Shown: in pieces, positions 27,043 to 38,213 of the stretch
Numbering within the stretch: the stretch's first letter is position 1
Layout: every line of letters begins with the position of its first letter
Assembly (NCBI RefSeq): GCF_016495865.1
Contig: NZ_CP054706.1
Coordinates: 1,364,001-1,428,000 of the forward strand
DNA: 64,000 bases
From: Salicibibacter cibi
GTDB lineage: Bacteria; Bacillota; Bacilli; Bacillales; Marinococcaceae
Reading direction: 5' to 3'
Notes under the pieces: model-generated
Database searches by the model: none
Seen by the model: only the letters and a program-made list of their open reading frames with translations
Told to the model about the DNA's origin: nothing
Position numbers and translations under genes: made by a program

Positions 27043-27093
27043 TCCTTTCACCTCCTGATGTTCTACAATTGGCAAGTAAGAAAGTCTTACCTG

Positions 27094-27153
27094 CATAAGT
27101 GCAACTAAAGCTTTTCGCCATAAAAAGCTTGGCGAAAAACCAAGTTTTCTAAC
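27094..27153. repeat. Hairpin repeat copy A (in the rpsT leader)
   Basis: CATAAGTGCAACTAAAGC, then TTTTCGCC paired with GGCGAAAA across a loop of about 11 bases, then CCAAGTTTTCTAAC. Near-identical copies lie at 46211-46269 (same orientation) and 51928-51968 (inverted). It is REP-like and transcribed here as part of the rpsT 5' leader. Confidence 0.7.
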
Positions 27154-27172
27154 AAGCACATTGACAAAATGG

Positions 27173-27201
27173 ATTGTATCAAATACGCCAGTCCCTTGCA
27201 A
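27173..27201 (-). promoter_or_regulatory. SigA promoter of rpsT
   Basis: On the minus strand TTGCAA (27196-27201), 17 bases, TACAAT (27173-27178), about 130 bases before the rpsT start. Confidence 0.65.
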
Positions 27202-27296
27202 GCCAATTCGCTTATTTTCTTGCCAGCTCTGTCCGGTATATTTTACAGACTTTGGGAAAACGTAAGCGAAAAGAGATGTATGGGAGGATGAGATAT

Positions 27297-28376
27297 TTGG
27301 AACTGTCTTCGTTTCAACCTCGCAGCGACCTTGCGGTAGAAGATGAAAACGTGCTTCCCAATCGGGATAAAAACGGCATTATTGTGAACGAACGGGAAGT
27401 GGATGACATTACAATTGTGCATGTGGATATTGATGAAGAGGGGGCAAATCGAACGGGGAGAGAGCCTGGGAACTATTTAACCTTGGAAACGCTAGGCATA
27501 AGAGAAAAAGATACAAAAATGCAGGCGAGTCTCATTCGTGTATTGAGTGAAGAGTTCAAAGCATTTATGGATGCGTGCGGTCTAGATGAAAGAAGCAGTT
27601 GCTTGGTGATTGGGCTAGGAAATCGCGATGTAACGCCTGACGCTCTTGGTCCGAAAACAGTGGAACAGCTGGTGGTTACTCGCCATTTATTTGAACTGGG
27701 GCACATGCAAAATGAGAATGAATATCGGAATGTCTCTGCTATGGCACCCGGCGTGATGGGGGTAACAGGGATTGAAACGAGTGAAGTGCTTTTTGGCATA
27801 GTAGAAAAAACAAAACCTGATTTTGTCGTCGCCGTTGATGCTTTGGCGGCTCGTTCAATCGAACGGGTAAACGCAACCATTCAAATATCCGACACAGGTA
27901 TCCATCCGGGGTCGGGGGTAAAAAATGCCCGTAAACAACTGAACGAAAAAACGCTTGGAGTGCCGGTGATCGGGATTGGCATTCCCACTGTCGTAGATGC
28001 TGTATCCATCACGAGTGACACCATCGATTTTTTGTTAAAGCACTTTGGGCGTGAAGTTAAAGATCGGGAAAAGCCGACGAGCGTATTGACACCGCCCGGA
28101 ATGACTTTTGGAGAACGAAAACAGCTCCATGATGAAGATTTGCCGGACGAAAATGATCGGAAAAAATACTTCGGGATCGTCGGAACTTTGGAAGATGAAG
28201 ATAAACGTCAACTTATTCAAGAAGTACTCAATCCCCTTGGCCATAATTTGATGGTCACGCCTAAAGAGGTAGACACGTTTATGGAAGATATGGCAAATGT
28301 AGTGGCCGAATCCTTAAACATTGCCTTTCATAAAGCGGTGACAACAGAATCTAGCGGGCATTACACCCATGGATAA
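27297..28376 (+). CDS. gpr: Germination protease GPR
   Basis: Aspartic-type protease that degrades small acid-soluble spore proteins at germination; about 359 residues (B. subtilis 368). The N-terminal part up to about [12 protein letters not shown] contains the region removed on activation ([15 protein letters not shown]). The core has [19 protein letters not shown] and [14 protein letters not shown] chose TTG 27297 because GGGAGG lies 9 bases before it; in-frame ATGs at 27276 and 27288 lack a usable RBS spacing. It should be forespore (SigG) expressed, though I found no clear SigG promoter. Confidence 0.92.
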   Translation: MELSSFQPRSDLAVEDENVLPNRDKNGIIVNEREVDDITIVHVDIDEEGANRTGREPGNYLTLETLGIREKDTKMQASLIRVLSEEFKAFMDACGLDERSSCLVIGLGNRDVTPDALGPKTVEQLVVTRHLFELGHMQNENEYRNVSAMAPGVMGVTGIETSEVLFGIVEKTKPDFVVAVDALAARSIERVNATIQISDTGIHPGSGVKNARKQLNEKTLGVPVIGIGIPTVVDAVSITSDTIDFLLKHFGREVKDREKPTSVLTPPGMTFGERKQLHDEDLPDENDRKKYFGIVGTLEDEDKRQLIQEVLNPLGHNLMVTPKEVDTFMEDMANVVAESLNIAFHKAVTTESSGHYTHG

Positions 28377-28385
28377 CAATTGGTT

Positions 28386-28414
28386 GTTCTATTGATAGAT
28401 ACCGCTCATAAAAT
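28386..28414 (+). promoter_or_regulatory. Candidate SigE promoter of spoIIP
   Basis: GTTCTATT at 28386-28393, 13 bases, CATAAAAT at 28407-28414, close to the SigE consensus (-35 ATA-type, -10 CATACAnT). spoIIP is SigE-dependent in B. subtilis. Confidence 0.5.
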
Positions 28415-28437
28415 GGTAGTGTAAGGAGGACGAGCCC

Positions 28438-29591
28438 TTGCGCAGACCAAATCGCCAAGCCCATGTTGTCTCGCTATCAAAAACAACGATCCAATCTTTT
28501 TTTATGGCCGGTATCGCTTTTATCGTCATGACGTTTCTCATTGTAGCCATGTTAACGACGGCAGACAATCATAGCCGTTTTGCCTCGTCGGCCCTGCATG
28601 ATTGGACAGGGCAAATGCAGAGCGATTGGTTCGTCCATTTGCTCGGAGCTGAAAACCGATATTATTTAGATGCATTACAGGATTCTTCCATGCCCAGTTT
28701 GACAACCGCTGCTTTGGAACTTGCCACGAATATGAACATGGAAGATCCGCGTACTTTTTTGGGACGGGAACTTCCCGGTTTTTCCGGGTTTGACGATACA
28801 CTTATCGTTGCCGGGCAAGGGACCGACTTTACGAATATGTCTATTGAATCCGCCCCCCTTCTGAGGAAGTGCTTCAGGAACAAGCGAGTTCTGATGAACC
28901 TTCGGAGGAAGAAGGACAAGAAGAACAAGAACAAGAATCATCCACCGATATTGATGATGAAGAGCCGATCATTCACATTTCACATGCCCATAACCGTGAA
29001 GCATTTCATCCGGAAATAGAAGGAGAAGAGGATCTGCATCCGGAGGAGAATATCGTAAAAGTTGGGGAACATTTCGCTGACGCTTTCCGCGATTATGGAT
29101 TGCCGGTAGAAGTTTCGGATGATGATGTGACGGGGATGTTGGATGAACGAGGGTGGGACTACAGCCGGTCCTATGATATGAATCGTGAAGTTGTAGAGGA
29201 TGCGAAAGAAGAACACGAAGAACTTGAATTTTTCTTTGACTTGCATCGTGATTCCGTCGGAAGAGAACATACGGCTGCGACGATTAATGAAGAGGAGTAT
29301 GCCCGCACATTTTTTGTTATCGGAGAGGACCACCCCGAGTATGAACAAAATTTGGAAATGGCGACAGAAATCCATGATCGTTTGGAAGAAGAGTGGCCCG
29401 GTTTAAGCCGTGGGGTCATTACCCGTGGAGGTGCCGGGGTGGATGGTGTCTACAACCAGGATCTATCCCCCAATGCCATGGTGGTCGAATTTGGGGGAGT
29501 GGACAATACGTATGAAGAAGTGTACCGAAGTGCAGATGCGTTAGCGGAAGTTATACAGGAATATGTCCATGAAGAACTTGAAGAAGATTAA
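28438..29591 (+). pseudogene. spoIIP: Stage II sporulation protein P (spoIIP) with a frameshift in a C-run
   Basis: SpoIIP is an amidase and endopeptidase of the SpoIID-SpoIIM-SpoIIP engulfment complex. TTG 28438 (RBS AAGGAGG) starts an N-terminal part with a membrane anchor (about residues 20-45) and extracellular segment through GFDDTLIVAGQGTDF. The frame shifts in GCCCCCCTT at 28852-28860; one extra C would continue into PEEVLQEQ and the catalytic domain with HISHAHNREAF, FDLHRDS and NQDLSPNAMVVEFGGVDNT, ending at 29591. Restored length is about 384 residues, normal for the family. As written the gene is broken, which would block engulfment, so a sequencing error is as likely as a real mutation. 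Confidence 0.85.
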
Positions 29592-29606
29592 AATGGGGGG
29601 AGACCG

Positions 29607-29888
29607 ATGAGGGTGAAACACGTTTTCTTTACCATACTGACGGCACTGGTTATGTTTTTAACAGGGGTGCTCTCCGGCCATTATTACGGGTACCACCAAT
29701 GGGAAGAGGTTTACCAAGATGACAACCAAACGGTACCCGTTGATGAGGGGGAAGCAGAAGACGAGAGGACGGAAAATGATCTTGCGGACAGGCAAGAAGA
29801 TGTAAGAGAGAACGAAAGCACCAATTTCTTTTCGGAACTCGGAAAAACGATAGGTGGTCCCCCCGCTAGCGGCTTCTCGATGGGATGA
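29607..29888 (+). CDS. yqxA: YqxA-family (DUF3679) small membrane protein
   Basis: Protein of 93 residues with one N-terminal transmembrane helix (about 6-25) and an acidic extracytoplasmic tail rich in Glu and Asp, ending SFFSELGKT-like (here NFFSELGKTIGG). It occupies the yqxA place between spoIIP and lepA, and GGGGGGA precedes the ATG. Family function unknown; possible sporulation role by context. Confidence 0.7.
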   Translation: MRVKHVFFTILTALVMFLTGVLSGHYYGYHQWEEVYQDDNQTVPVDEGEAEDERTENDLADRQEDVRENESTNFFSELGKTIGGPPASGFSMG

Positions 29889-29892
29889 TTGA

Positions 29893-29920
29893 GGCTCGGA
29901 TTGTTGATCCGGGCGTTTTT
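29893..29920 (+). terminator. Rho-independent terminator after yqxA
   Basis: GCTCGGAT at 29894-29901 pairs with ATCCGGGC at 29907-29914 (one G-U), followed by GTTTTT. Confidence 0.7.
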
Positions 29921-29934
29921 CTTTGTGCATCCCG

Positions 29935-29963
29935 TTGTCGTTCGGGCGTGTGGTTGCTATAAT
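29935..29963 (+). promoter_or_regulatory. SigA promoter of lepA
   Basis: TTGTCG at 29935-29940, a 17-base spacer and a perfect TATAAT at 29958-29963, about 50 bases before lepA. Confidence 0.8.
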
Positions 29964-30011
29964 GAAAGATAGTTTTCCTTAGGGACGTTTCGAATAAGCA
30001 GGAGTGATCGA

Positions 30012-31841
30012 ATGACATACGAAGAAATACGCCGTAGACAGGCGAAAATAAGAAATTTTTCTATCATTGCCCATATTGACCACGGAAAATCGACACTGGC
30101 CGATCGGATCCTGGAGCATACGAAATCGGTTTCGGAACGTGAAATGCAAGAACAGCTCCTTGATGAGATGGACTTGGAAAGAGAACGGGGCATTACCATT
30201 AAATTAAACTCCGTTCGGCTTCGCTATGTGGCTAAAGACGGAGAGGAATACATATTTCATTTAATTGATACGCCGGGACATGTCGATTTCTCCTATGAAG
30301 TATCGCGTAGCTTGGCTGCTTGTGAAGGTGCTTTGCTCGTCGTGGACGCATCCCAAGGCATCGAAGCGCAGACGCTCGCGAATGTCTATCTGGCGTTGGA
30401 TAATGATTTGGAGATCTTGTCGGTCATCAACAAAATTGACCTTCCCAGTGCGGAGCCTGATCGTGTGAAACAGGAGATCATTGATATCATCGGGCTTGAT
30501 TCCACCGAAGCTGTCCACGCCTCCGCCAAAAGCGGCATCGGCATTGAGGATATTTTAGAGGAAATCGTTGAAAAAGTTCCGGCACCCGCAGGTGATCCGG
30601 AATCGCCTTTGCAAGCCTTGATTTTCGATTCCTTGTACGATCCTTATCGCGGTGTCATTGCTTATATACGTATCGTGGAAGGTACGGTAAAGAAAGGCGA
30701 TAAAATCAAGATGATGGCCACCGGCAAGGAATTTGAAGTAAGTGAAGTCGGGATATTCACTCCGAAAGCGGTAGCGGCTGAGGTGTTATCCGTAGGGGAC
30801 GTCGGTTTTTTAACTGCAGCGATTAAAAATGTCAGTGATTCCCGGGTTGGGGATACGATCACAAAAGCAGGGAATGAAGCTGCACAACCGTTGCCCGGTT
30901 ATAAACGGATGAAGCCGATGGTTTTTTGCGGTTTGTATCCGATTGACGCCAGCCAATACAACGCATTGCGGGATGCGCTTGAACGTTTGGAATTAAACGA
31001 CAGTTCCCTTCAGTATGAAGCGGAAACATCTCAAGCGCTTGGCTTTGGTTTTCGTTGCGGATTTCTCGGTCTGCTCCATATGGAAATTTTACAAGAACGA
31101 ATTGAGCGGGAGTATGGCATCGACCTCATAACAACGGCTCCAAGTGTGAATTATCACGTCTATCAAGTCGACGGGACGATATTGGAAATCGACAATCCGA
31201 CGAACATGCCCGAGCAACAGGCAGTGGAAGAGGTTGAAGAACCGTTCGTAAAAGCAACCGTGATGGTTCCCAATGATTTTGTCGGTCCGGTCATGGAGTT
31301 ATGCCAGGCGAAACGCGGAGAGTTCATTAATATGGAGTACATGGATGAAAATCGCGTGAACATCACGTATGAACTCCCTCTTACCGAAATTGTTTATGAC
31401 TTTTTCGATCAATTGAAATCCAATACAAAAGGATATGCCTCTTTTGATTACGACCCGATCGGCTATCGGGCATCCAAACTGGTAAAGATGGACATTCTTC
31501 TCAACAGCGAAAAGGTGGATGCGCTGTCGGTCATCGTTCATCGGGACATGGCATATGAACGGGGCAAACTGATCGTCGAAAAACTGAAAGATTTAATCCC
31601 GAGACAACAGTTTGAAGTTCCGGTGCAGGCGAGTATCGGCAATAAAATTATCGCACGCTCCACAATCAAAGCATTGCGGAAAAATGTGACTTCCAAATGT
31701 TACGGGGGCGACATCACACGGAAAAGAAAATTATTGGAGAAACAAAAAGAAGGGAAACGGCGAATGAAAAATGTCGGGAAAGTAGAGATCCCTCAAGAAG
31801 CGTTTATGTCGGTGCTTCGGATGGACGATGATGACAAATAG
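30012..31841 (+). CDS. lepA: Elongation factor 4 (LepA)
   Basis: Translational GTPase that binds the ribosome and assists translation or 30S assembly under stress; 609 residues. G domain motifs: [19 protein letters not shown] ([14 protein letters not shown]), DTPGHVDF (G3), NKIDLPS (G4), followed by EF-G-like domains and the LepA-specific C-terminal domain with [12 protein letters not shown] and [34 protein letters not shown]. The 3' end overlaps the open frame of the hemW region. Confidence 0.97.
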   Translation: MTYEEIRRRQAKIRNFSIIAHIDHGKSTLADRILEHTKSVSEREMQEQLLDEMDLERERGITIKLNSVRLRYVAKDGEEYIFHLIDTPGHVDFSYEVSRSLAACEGALLVVDASQGIEAQTLANVYLALDNDLEILSVINKIDLPSAEPDRVKQEIIDIIGLDSTEAVHASAKSGIGIEDILEEIVEKVPAPAGDPESPLQALIFDSLYDPYRGVIAYIRIVEGTVKKGDKIKMMATGKEFEVSEVGIFTPKAVAAEVLSVGDVGFLTAAIKNVSDSRVGDTITKAGNEAAQPLPGYKRMKPMVFCGLYPIDASQYNALRDALERLELNDSSLQYEAETSQALGFGFRCGFLGLLHMEILQERIEREYGIDLITTAPSVNYHVYQVDGTILEIDNPTNMPEQQAVEEVEEPFVKATVMVPNDFVGPVMELCQAKRGEFINMEYMDENRVNITYELPLTEIVYDFFDQLKSNTKGYASFDYDPIGYRASKLVKMDILLNSEKVDALSVIVHRDMAYERGKLIVEKLKDLIPRQQFEVPVQASIGNKIIARSTIKALRKNVTSKCYGGDITRKRKLLEKQKEGKRRMKNVGKVEIPQEAFMSVLRMDDDDK

Positions 31842-31878
31842 TTGGGTCCCTGGGATGACCAAAAAGGAGGGCCGGAAG

Positions 31879-33018
31879 ATGATTAAAGGGGCATATGTTC
31901 ATATTCCCTTTTGCAACCAGATCTGCCATTATTGTGATTTCAATAAAGTATTGATAAAAAATCAACCGGTGGACGATTATTTGGAAGCTTTACAAGCCGA
32001 AGGGGAAAAGCGTTTAAATGAAACCGTTCAATATATGGACACGCTTTATATCGGTGGAGGAACGCCGACATCCCTATCTGCGCAGCAGTTGCAAACGTTA
32101 TTTTCCAATCTGAAACGAGCCGGCCTTTCCTGGGATGCGTCGAGTGAAGTGACCGTAGAAGTGAACCCGGATGGCATAGATGATGATCGCTTGTACGCGT
32201 TGAAGGCTTCCGGCGTCAACCGTATCAGCATTGGTGTGCAAACGTTTGATCCTGAATTGTTGGAGACGCTCGGCCGTACGCACAGTGTGGAAGATGTCAG
32301 CAGAACAATCGCGCGGGCACGGGAACTCGGCTTTGACAACATCTCGATCGATTTAATGTTTGCGTTGCCCGGCCAAACGCTCCATCAATGGCAAACAACT
32401 ATTGAGAAGGCTATTTCGCTTAAACCTGATCATATTTCGGCGTATGGATTGAAAATTGAAGCCAAAACGCAGTTTTACAATTGGTTGCAGGCAGGGAAAT
32501 TAACACCGTTAAGCGAGGATGAAGAAGCGGACATGTACGACGTCCTGCTGTCAACATTAGAGCATAATGGTTACGAGCAATATGAAATCAGCAACTTTGC
32601 CACACGAGGAAAGGAAAGTGCCCATAACCTTATTTATTGGCGCAATCAACCTTATTTAGGCTTAGGTGCAGGTGCCCACGGATACCAAAATAGCGAGCGG
32701 TATGGAAACATTTTGCCGATCCCCCACTATTTAAAATCCGTCGGCAAAGGTGAGTGGCCTGAACGGACACGGCAGCCGGTATCGTTGAAGGAACAAATGG
32801 AAGAGGAAATGTTTCTCGGCTTACGTTTAAAAGAAGGAGTTCACGTTCATCGTTTTAATGACAAATTCGATACTAGCTTTTACGATGTATACGGCCGGAT
32901 CCATGACGAATTGGTCAATGACGGCTTGTTGCACGAGGAGGAAGGACGAATACGATTGACGGAAAAAGGGAAATATCTTGGCAATAACGTATTTGCTTCT
33001 TTTTTATTTGATGATTAA
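31879..33018 (+). CDS. hemW: Radical SAM protein HemW (heme chaperone)
   Basis: Coproporphyrinogen III oxidase-like radical SAM protein of 379 residues; family members bind heme and deliver it to respiratory enzymes rather than oxidise the porphyrin. The cluster motif is YVHIPFCNQICHYCDF (CxxxCxxC) near residue 10, followed by IGGGTPTSL and NRISIGVQTFDPELL. The ATG at 31879 has AAGGAGG 8 bases upstream; earlier in-frame Mets at 31828 onward lack one. It lies between lepA and hrcA as in Bacillus. Confidence 0.93.
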   Translation: MIKGAYVHIPFCNQICHYCDFNKVLIKNQPVDDYLEALQAEGEKRLNETVQYMDTLYIGGGTPTSLSAQQLQTLFSNLKRAGLSWDASSEVTVEVNPDGIDDDRLYALKASGVNRISIGVQTFDPELLETLGRTHSVEDVSRTIARARELGFDNISIDLMFALPGQTLHQWQTTIEKAISLKPDHISAYGLKIEAKTQFYNWLQAGKLTPLSEDEEADMYDVLLSTLEHNGYEQYEISNFATRGKESAHNLIYWRNQPYLGLGAGAHGYQNSERYGNILPIPHYLKSVGKGEWPERTRQPVSLKEQMEEEMFLGLRLKEGVHVHRFNDKFDTSFYDVYGRIHDELVNDGLLHEEEGRIRLTEKGKYLGNNVFASFLFDD

Positions 33019-33035
33019 ATTTGAGCCTCTTTGCG

Positions 33036-33065
33036 TTGACAAAACCTAACCTATTTTGATAAGTT
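33036..33065 (+). promoter_or_regulatory. SigA promoter of the hrcA operon
   Basis: Perfect TTGACA at 33036-33041, an 18-base spacer and TAAGTT at 33060-33065. The CIRCE operator follows at 33076, so repressor binding covers the transcription start. Confidence 0.65.
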
Positions 33066-33075
33066 ATGGGTAGCA

Positions 33076-33102
33076 TTAGCACTCGCGAAAAGAGAGTGCT
33101 AA
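33076..33102 (+). promoter_or_regulatory. CIRCE operator
   Basis: Exact match to TTAGCACTC-N9-GAGTGCTAA (33076-33084 and 33094-33102). HrcA binds it and represses the operon; GroE assists HrcA, so heat stress relieves repression. It lies 16 bases before hrcA. Confidence 0.97.
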
Positions 33103-33117
33103 CAGAGGTGATAGACG

Positions 33118-34152
33118 ATGCTTAGTCAGCGCCAATTGTTGATATTGCAAGCCATCGTCGATGATTATGTCCAAAGTGCCGAACCAATCGGTTCAAGAAG
33201 CATTTCGAAGCGAGAAGATATTTCTTTCAGTTCGGCTACGATTCGCAATGAGATGGCCGATTTGGAAGATATGGGTTATCTGCTAAAACCTCATAGCTCC
33301 GCGGGGAGAATCCCTTCCAATAGGGGGTATCGGTTGTATGTGGACCATTTATTAAGACCGGAACCGTTGCAAAAGCATGAGATTTTAGATATGGAACAAT
33401 TTTTCACTCGCCGTATTTCAGAGGTAGAGGCCGTCATGAAAAAAACAGCAGCTGTTTTGTCGGAATTAACAAGTTATGTATCGGTTGTGTTAGGGCCGGA
33501 AATGGAACATACGAGACTGAAACAGCTGCAAATGATCCCGCTCACGGGAAAACAGGCGATCGTCATTCTTGTTACGGATTCCGGGCATGTTGAACACCGC
33601 ACATTTGATATCCCGGAACAAATGGATTCAACCGAACTCGAAAAAGTAGTTAATATTTTAAATGAGCAACTCGTTGATACACCTATCGGGCACTGGGAAG
33701 AGAAATTGATGACAGAAACTTCCCGTTTGCTATATCAGCATGTTTCGCATTTTGAAGATATGTTCGGTGTGCTTCGGGATGCATTTAAAACAGAGAAGGG
33801 TGACCAGGTGTTCTACGGCGGTATGATGAATTTAATGATGCAGCCGGAATTCCGGGATATTGACCGTGTTCGGATGATCTTTGACTGGCTCGATCACAGC
33901 GAGAATGTGCATACCCTGCTTTCGCGCAGCCAAGAAGGCTTGAATGTGCGAATCGGCAAAGAAAACGACATTGAAGCTTTTGCGGACTTAAGCATGATTA
34001 CCGCGACGTATTCCATTGATGGAAATACAGTCGGTACGCTCGGTGTCATTGGCCCAACAAGAATGGAATACGAACGGGTGATACGTTTGATACGCCAATT
34101 TGCCACCGGATTGTCAACTTCTTTGACGAAAAAATATCGCCAAGATAGTTAG
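33118..34152 (+). CDS. hrcA: Heat-inducible transcription repressor HrcA
   Basis: Winged-helix repressor of class I heat-shock genes, 344 residues. The DNA-binding part is [30 protein letters not shown] (about 2-30) with [18 protein letters not shown]. The C-terminal GAF-like domain ends [14 protein letters not shown]. It regulates itself through the CIRCE operator just upstream. First gene of hrcA-grpE-dnaK-dnaJ. Confidence 0.96.
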   Translation: MLSQRQLLILQAIVDDYVQSAEPIGSRSISKREDISFSSATIRNEMADLEDMGYLLKPHSSAGRIPSNRGYRLYVDHLLRPEPLQKHEILDMEQFFTRRISEVEAVMKKTAAVLSELTSYVSVVLGPEMEHTRLKQLQMIPLTGKQAIVILVTDSGHVEHRTFDIPEQMDSTELEKVVNILNEQLVDTPIGHWEEKLMTETSRLLYQHVSHFEDMFGVLRDAFKTEKGDQVFYGGMMNLMMQPEFRDIDRVRMIFDWLDHSENVHTLLSRSQEGLNVRIGKENDIEAFADLSMITATYSIDGNTVGTLGVIGPTRMEYERVIRLIRQFATGLSTSLTKKYRQDS

Positions 34153-34157
34153 ACTAA

Positions 34158-34185
34158 AAGAGGGAGAGGCTATCTCCCTCCTCTT
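34158..34185 (+). terminator. Hairpin between hrcA and grpE
   Basis: AGAGGGAGA pairs with TCTCCCTC.TCT across GGCTA. No T-tract follows, so it is more likely an mRNA processing or attenuation structure than a terminator. Confidence 0.4.
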
Positions 34186-34219
34186 ATGTGCAAATAAGCA
34201 GCAAATGGAGGTGAACGAC

Positions 34220-34780
34220 ATGAGCGAAAAAGAGAATGACCGACAATCTGAAGAAGAGGTAGAAATTATCGATCCAGACTCTGAAGATATCTCTTCCTCT
34301 GCGGATGAAGATGAGGAAGTCTCGGAAACCGAAACGCAAATCGAGGCTCTGCAGGCGGAATTGGAAGAGTGGCAAAATAAAGTGAAGCGTGTCCAGGCGG
34401 ATTATGATAATTTTCGCAAGCGTAGCCGTTCGGAAAAAGAAGCGGCGGAACAGTTTCGCTCCCAGCCATTAATGGAAGCACTCCTGCCCGTGCTTGACAA
34501 TTTCAGCCGAGCTTTGGAATCTGAAGGTCAAAATGCTTCCGACGAGGGACTTTATAAAGGGATGGAAATGGTTTACCGCCAATTTACGGAGGCTCTGGAA
34601 TCCAATGGGCTGGAAGAAATCCCGACGGAGGGCGAAACCTTTGATCCTAACGTGCACCAAGCGGTGATGCAGGTGGAGGAAGAAGGGTTTGAATCCAATC
34701 AAATTGTGGAAGAACTTCAGAAGGGTTACAAACTGAAAACACGCGTCATCCGACCGGCAATGGTAAAGGTTAACGCGTAA
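34220..34780 (+). CDS. grpE: Nucleotide exchange factor GrpE
   Basis: Exchanges ADP for ATP on DnaK; 186 residues. The acidic N-terminus (about residues 1-40) leads into a long coiled coil ([21 protein letters not shown]) and the C-terminal beta domain with GMEMVYRQF and [14 protein letters not shown] 34220 follows GGAGGTGA with 7-base spacing; the upstream Met at 34205 does not. Confidence 0.96.
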   Translation: MSEKENDRQSEEEVEIIDPDSEDISSSADEDEEVSETETQIEALQAELEEWQNKVKRVQADYDNFRKRSRSEKEAAEQFRSQPLMEALLPVLDNFSRALESEGQNASDEGLYKGMEMVYRQFTEALESNGLEEIPTEGETFDPNVHQAVMQVEEEGFESNQIVEELQKGYKLKTRVIRPAMVKVNA

Positions 34781-34927
34781 AATGCGTGTTCAAATGGATG
34801 GTAAAAAGAGCGTAGCGGGTTTTCGCGGAAGTGCCTATGCTAGACAGCTATTTTTCCAAGACTTTTTGAACAGCTTCTTAGATATTCAATAGAATCGCTT
34901 TACTGGACCAAGGAGGAATTATCAGAG

Positions 34928-36781
34928 ATGAGTAAAACAATCGGAATCGACTTAGGAACAACGAATTCATGTGTAGCAGTTATGGAAGGCGGGGAGCCGG
35001 TCGTTATTTCCAACCCTGAAGGAAACCGGACGACGCCTTCGGCTGTCGCATTTAAAGATGGAGAAAGACAAGTAGGAGAGATCGCCAAGCGGCAGGCAAT
35101 TACGAATGAGAATACCGTACTCTCCATTAAGCGCCATATGGGCACTGACTATACGGTCGAAATTGAAGGAAAAAAATATACGCCGCAAGAAATCTCCGCC
35201 ATTCTTTTACAAAAATTAAAATCGGATGCTGAAAGCTATCTAGGGGATGATGTAACAAAAGCGGTCATTACCGTCCCTGCCTATTTCAATGATTCCCAGC
35301 GGCAAGCAACCAAAGATGCCGGTACGATTGCAGGGCTTGAAGTTGAGCGGATTGTAAACGAACCGACAGCGGCTTCCCTTGCCTACGGCCTCGAAAAAGA
35401 AGAGGATCAAACGATTCTCGTTTATGACCTTGGTGGCGGGACATTTGACGTTTCCGTTCTCGAGCTTGGCGATGGCTTTTTTGAAGTGAAGTCCACGTCC
35501 GGCGATAATGAACTCGGCGGTGATGACTTCGACCAAGTGATCATTGACTATATGGTTTCCGAGTTTAAAAAAGAAAACGGCGTGGACCTTCAACAAGACA
35601 AAATGGCGATGCAGCGGTTGAAAGACACGGCGGAAAAAGCGAAAAAAGAGCTTTCGGGTGTAACGCAAGCCCAGCTTTCTTTGCCGTTTATCACGGCAGA
35701 CGCTTCAGGTCCAAAACATTTGGAGATGACAATGACGAGAGCGCAATTCGAAGAGGGTGCCTCTCAACTGGTAGAAAGAACAATGGGGCCTGCACGCCGT
35801 GCGATCCAGGATTCCGGCGTGAGCGCTTCAGATATAGATAAGGTTATTCTCGTTGGTGGCTCGACACGAATTCCGGCTGTACAAGAAGCAATTAAAGGCT
35901 TAACAGGCAAAGATCCGCATAAAGGAGTCAATCCGGATGAGGTTGTTGCGCTCGGTGCCGCGGTGCAAGCCGGTGTACTTGCCGGAGATGTCCAGGACGT
36001 TGTATTGTTGGATGTTACGCCGTTATCGCTCGGGATCGAGACAATGGGCGGCGTCTTTACGAAGCTGATTGACCGCAATACCACCATTCCGACAAGCCAG
36101 TCCCAAGTATTCTCAACCGCTGCCGATAACCAATCGTCCGTTGATATTCACGTGCTCCAAGGCGAGCGTGAAATGGCAAATGATAATAAAACCCTCGGCC
36201 GTTTCCAACTGACGGACATTCCGGCTGCGCCTCGGGGTGTTCCGCAAATTGAAGTTACGTTTGATATTGACGCGAACGGTATCGTCAATGTACGTGCGAA
36301 AGATAAAGGAACGAACAAAGAGCAATCGATTACGATTACTTCTTCTTCCGGTCTTTCCGAGGACGAAATCGATGACATGGTTAAACAGGCAGAAGAGAAT
36401 TCCGAAGCTGACAAAGCGAAAAAAGAAGAAGCCGAACTTCGAAATGAAGCGGACCAACTGATTTTTACTGTTGACAAGACGATTAAAGACTTGGGAGAAA
36501 ACGTAGACGAATCGGAAAAGCAAAATGCGGAAGATGCAAAAAGCAAGTTGCAGGAAGCCTTGAATGGCACGGACCTTGAAGCCATTCGCACAGCAAAAGA
36601 TGAATTGGAGCAACTTGTGCATTCCCTCTCCCAGAAGATGTATGAGCAAATGGCAGAGCAAGCACAAGCCGAGCAAGGGGAGCAAGATGAAGGCCAAGGT
36701 GAATCCCAAGACGAAGATGTTGTTGACACCGACTACGAAGAAGTAGACGACGAAAACGATGATCAACAGAATAAGGCATAG
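34928..36781 (+). CDS. dnaK: Chaperone DnaK (Hsp70)
   Basis: ATP-dependent chaperone of 617 residues. The nucleotide domain shows [29 protein letters not shown] and [16 protein letters not shown]; the substrate domain begins near residue 380 ([17 protein letters not shown]) and the helical lid ends in a Glu/Gln/Asp-rich tail of about 35 residues. It carries the Gram-positive deletion in the nucleotide domain as far as can be judged. Strong AAGGAGG RBS. Cotranscribed with grpE under CIRCE. Confidence 0.98.
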   Translation: MSKTIGIDLGTTNSCVAVMEGGEPVVISNPEGNRTTPSAVAFKDGERQVGEIAKRQAITNENTVLSIKRHMGTDYTVEIEGKKYTPQEISAILLQKLKSDAESYLGDDVTKAVITVPAYFNDSQRQATKDAGTIAGLEVERIVNEPTAASLAYGLEKEEDQTILVYDLGGGTFDVSVLELGDGFFEVKSTSGDNELGGDDFDQVIIDYMVSEFKKENGVDLQQDKMAMQRLKDTAEKAKKELSGVTQAQLSLPFITADASGPKHLEMTMTRAQFEEGASQLVERTMGPARRAIQDSGVSASDIDKVILVGGSTRIPAVQEAIKGLTGKDPHKGVNPDEVVALGAAVQAGVLAGDVQDVVLLDVTPLSLGIETMGGVFTKLIDRNTTIPTSQSQVFSTAADNQSSVDIHVLQGEREMANDNKTLGRFQLTDIPAAPRGVPQIEVTFDIDANGIVNVRAKDKGTNKEQSITITSSSGLSEDEIDDMVKQAEENSEADKAKKEEAELRNEADQLIFTVDKTIKDLGENVDESEKQNAEDAKSKLQEALNGTDLEAIRTAKDELEQLVHSLSQKMYEQMAEQAQAEQGEQDEGQGESQDEDVVDTDYEEVDDENDDQQNKA

Positions 36782-36797
36782 CGTCAATAAGGTTTTT

Positions 36798-36834
36798 AAA
36801 AGTCAAAGTCAGGATTTCTTGGCTTTGGCTTTTT
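36798..36834 (+). terminator. Hairpin between dnaK and dnaJ
   Basis: AAAAGTCAAAGTCAGG pairs (with G-U pairs) with CTTGGCTTTGGCTTTTT across ATTT, followed by T's. It may partly terminate after dnaK and lower dnaJ expression. Confidence 0.6.
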
Positions 36835-36929
36835 CACTTACTAAGCGATGTGAGAATATGGGTTGCGACTTGTAGCAAGCCGATGTAAGATAGCTTCATG
36901 CTTGAAATTGAACGGGAGTGAAATGGAGA

Positions 36930-38042
36930 ATGAGCAAACGGGACTTCTATGAAGTGCTCGGTGTCGATCAAAATGCATCCGCGGATGAGATCAAAAAGTC
37001 GTACCGCAAATTGGCACGTAAATATCATCCAGATGTTAACAGTGAGCCCGATGCCGAAGAAAAGTTCAAGGAAGTAAAAGAGGCTTATGATACGCTAAGC
37101 GACCCGCAAAAGAAAGCGAATTACGATCAATTCGGCCACGCCGATCCGAATCAAGGGTTTGGCGGCGGTGGAGACTTTGGCGGCAGTGGCTTCGGAGATA
37201 TATTCGACATGTTTTTCGGTGGCGGCGGGCGCCGTGATCCGAATGCGCCTCGCCAAGGGGCAGATTTACAATATACGATGACCTTGGAATTTAAAGAATC
37301 CATCTTTGGCAAGGACACCGAAATTGAAATTCCACGAGAAGAGACATGCCAAACGTGTAGCGGTTCAGGGGCGAAGCCGGGCACAAATCCCGACACGTGT
37401 GGGCGTTGTGGCGGCAGCGGTCAGTTGAACATTGAGCAAAACACGCCGTTCGGACGCGTCGTCAACCGTCGGGTTTGCGATCAATGCGAAGGTTCGGGTA
37501 AGATTATTAAAGAAAAATGTCGGACTTGCGCGGGTGCGGGAAAAGTAAAAAAACGGAAAAAAGTACACGTGAACATTCCCGCCGGTATCGATCATGGGCT
37601 ACAATTACGTCAAGCCGGACACGGAGAAGCAGGTGTGAACGGCGGCCCTCCCGGGGATTTGTTTATCGTCATTAACGTGAAGCCGCATGAATTCTTCGAA
37701 CGGGATGGCGATGATATTCGTTGCGTAATGCCGTTGACATTTTCCCAGGCAGCGCTCGGGGATGAAATTGAAGTTCCGGCATTGGAAGGAAAAGTGAAAA
37801 TTAAAGTTCCTGCCGGAACACAAACAGGCCGGAGCTTCCGATTGCGCGGCAAAGGATCCCCTAATGTTCATGGTCGCGGTACGGGTGATCAAATCATTAG
37901 CGTTCGCCTGATCACACCGAAGAAATTAAATGATCGGCAAAAGGAACTTTTGAAAGAGTTCGCTGAAGAAAGTGGCGAAGAAGTGGATGAGCACAGCAGC
38001 AATTTTTTTGACAAGGTAAAGCGTGCATTTCGCGGAGACTGA
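36930..38042 (+). CDS. dnaJ: Chaperone DnaJ (Hsp40)
   Basis: Co-chaperone of 370 residues that stimulates the DnaK ATPase. J domain with the HPD motif (KYHPDVN, about residues 30-36), a Gly/Phe-rich linker ([20 protein letters not shown]), four CxxCxGxG zinc repeats ([32 protein letters not shown]), then the C-terminal substrate-binding domains. The ATG at 36930 is preceded by GGAG; the open frame from 36918 adds four residues without support. Confidence 0.97.
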   Translation: MSKRDFYEVLGVDQNASADEIKKSYRKLARKYHPDVNSEPDAEEKFKEVKEAYDTLSDPQKKANYDQFGHADPNQGFGGGGDFGGSGFGDIFDMFFGGGGRRDPNAPRQGADLQYTMTLEFKESIFGKDTEIEIPREETCQTCSGSGAKPGTNPDTCGRCGGSGQLNIEQNTPFGRVVNRRVCDQCEGSGKIIKEKCRTCAGAGKVKKRKKVHVNIPAGIDHGLQLRQAGHGEAGVNGGPPGDLFIVINVKPHEFFERDGDDIRCVMPLTFSQAALGDEIEVPALEGKVKIKVPAGTQTGRSFRLRGKGSPNVHGRGTGDQIISVRLITPKKLNDRQKELLKEFAEESGEEVDEHSSNFFDKVKRAFRGD

Positions 38043-38047
38043 CACGG

Positions 38048-38081
38048 TAGGCTTTCCAATTATTTTGGGAAGCCCCTTTTT
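38048..38081 (+). terminator. Rho-independent terminator after dnaJ
   Basis: GGCTTTCC pairs with GGGAAGCC (one mismatch) across about 9 bases, followed by CCTTTTT. Confidence 0.65.
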
Positions 38082-38213
38082 AAAGAGATTATGGAGCTTG
38101 AAAAGAGTGGCGACTCGTCGTTTCGGTCGCCATGAAAGGGTGATTCACGCGCGAACTGATTGGGATTGCGCCGTGTCTGCCCAATAGCCTACAAGAGGCG
38201 GAGGTGAAAAGAT

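Noticed and set aside
27160..27296. SigG promoter of gpr
   Set aside because: Expected by biology, but no gHATR-N18-cATnHTA match was convincing; TATATTTTA at about 27237 lacks a partner.
36113..36787. Long minus-strand open frame (224 codons) opposite dnaK
   Set aside because: It is the shadow of the dnaK 3' half; composition follows codon bias of dnaK and no RBS or family is seen. The same holds for long frames opposite glyQ (55112-55915), era (52708-53418) and mtaB (39522-40271).
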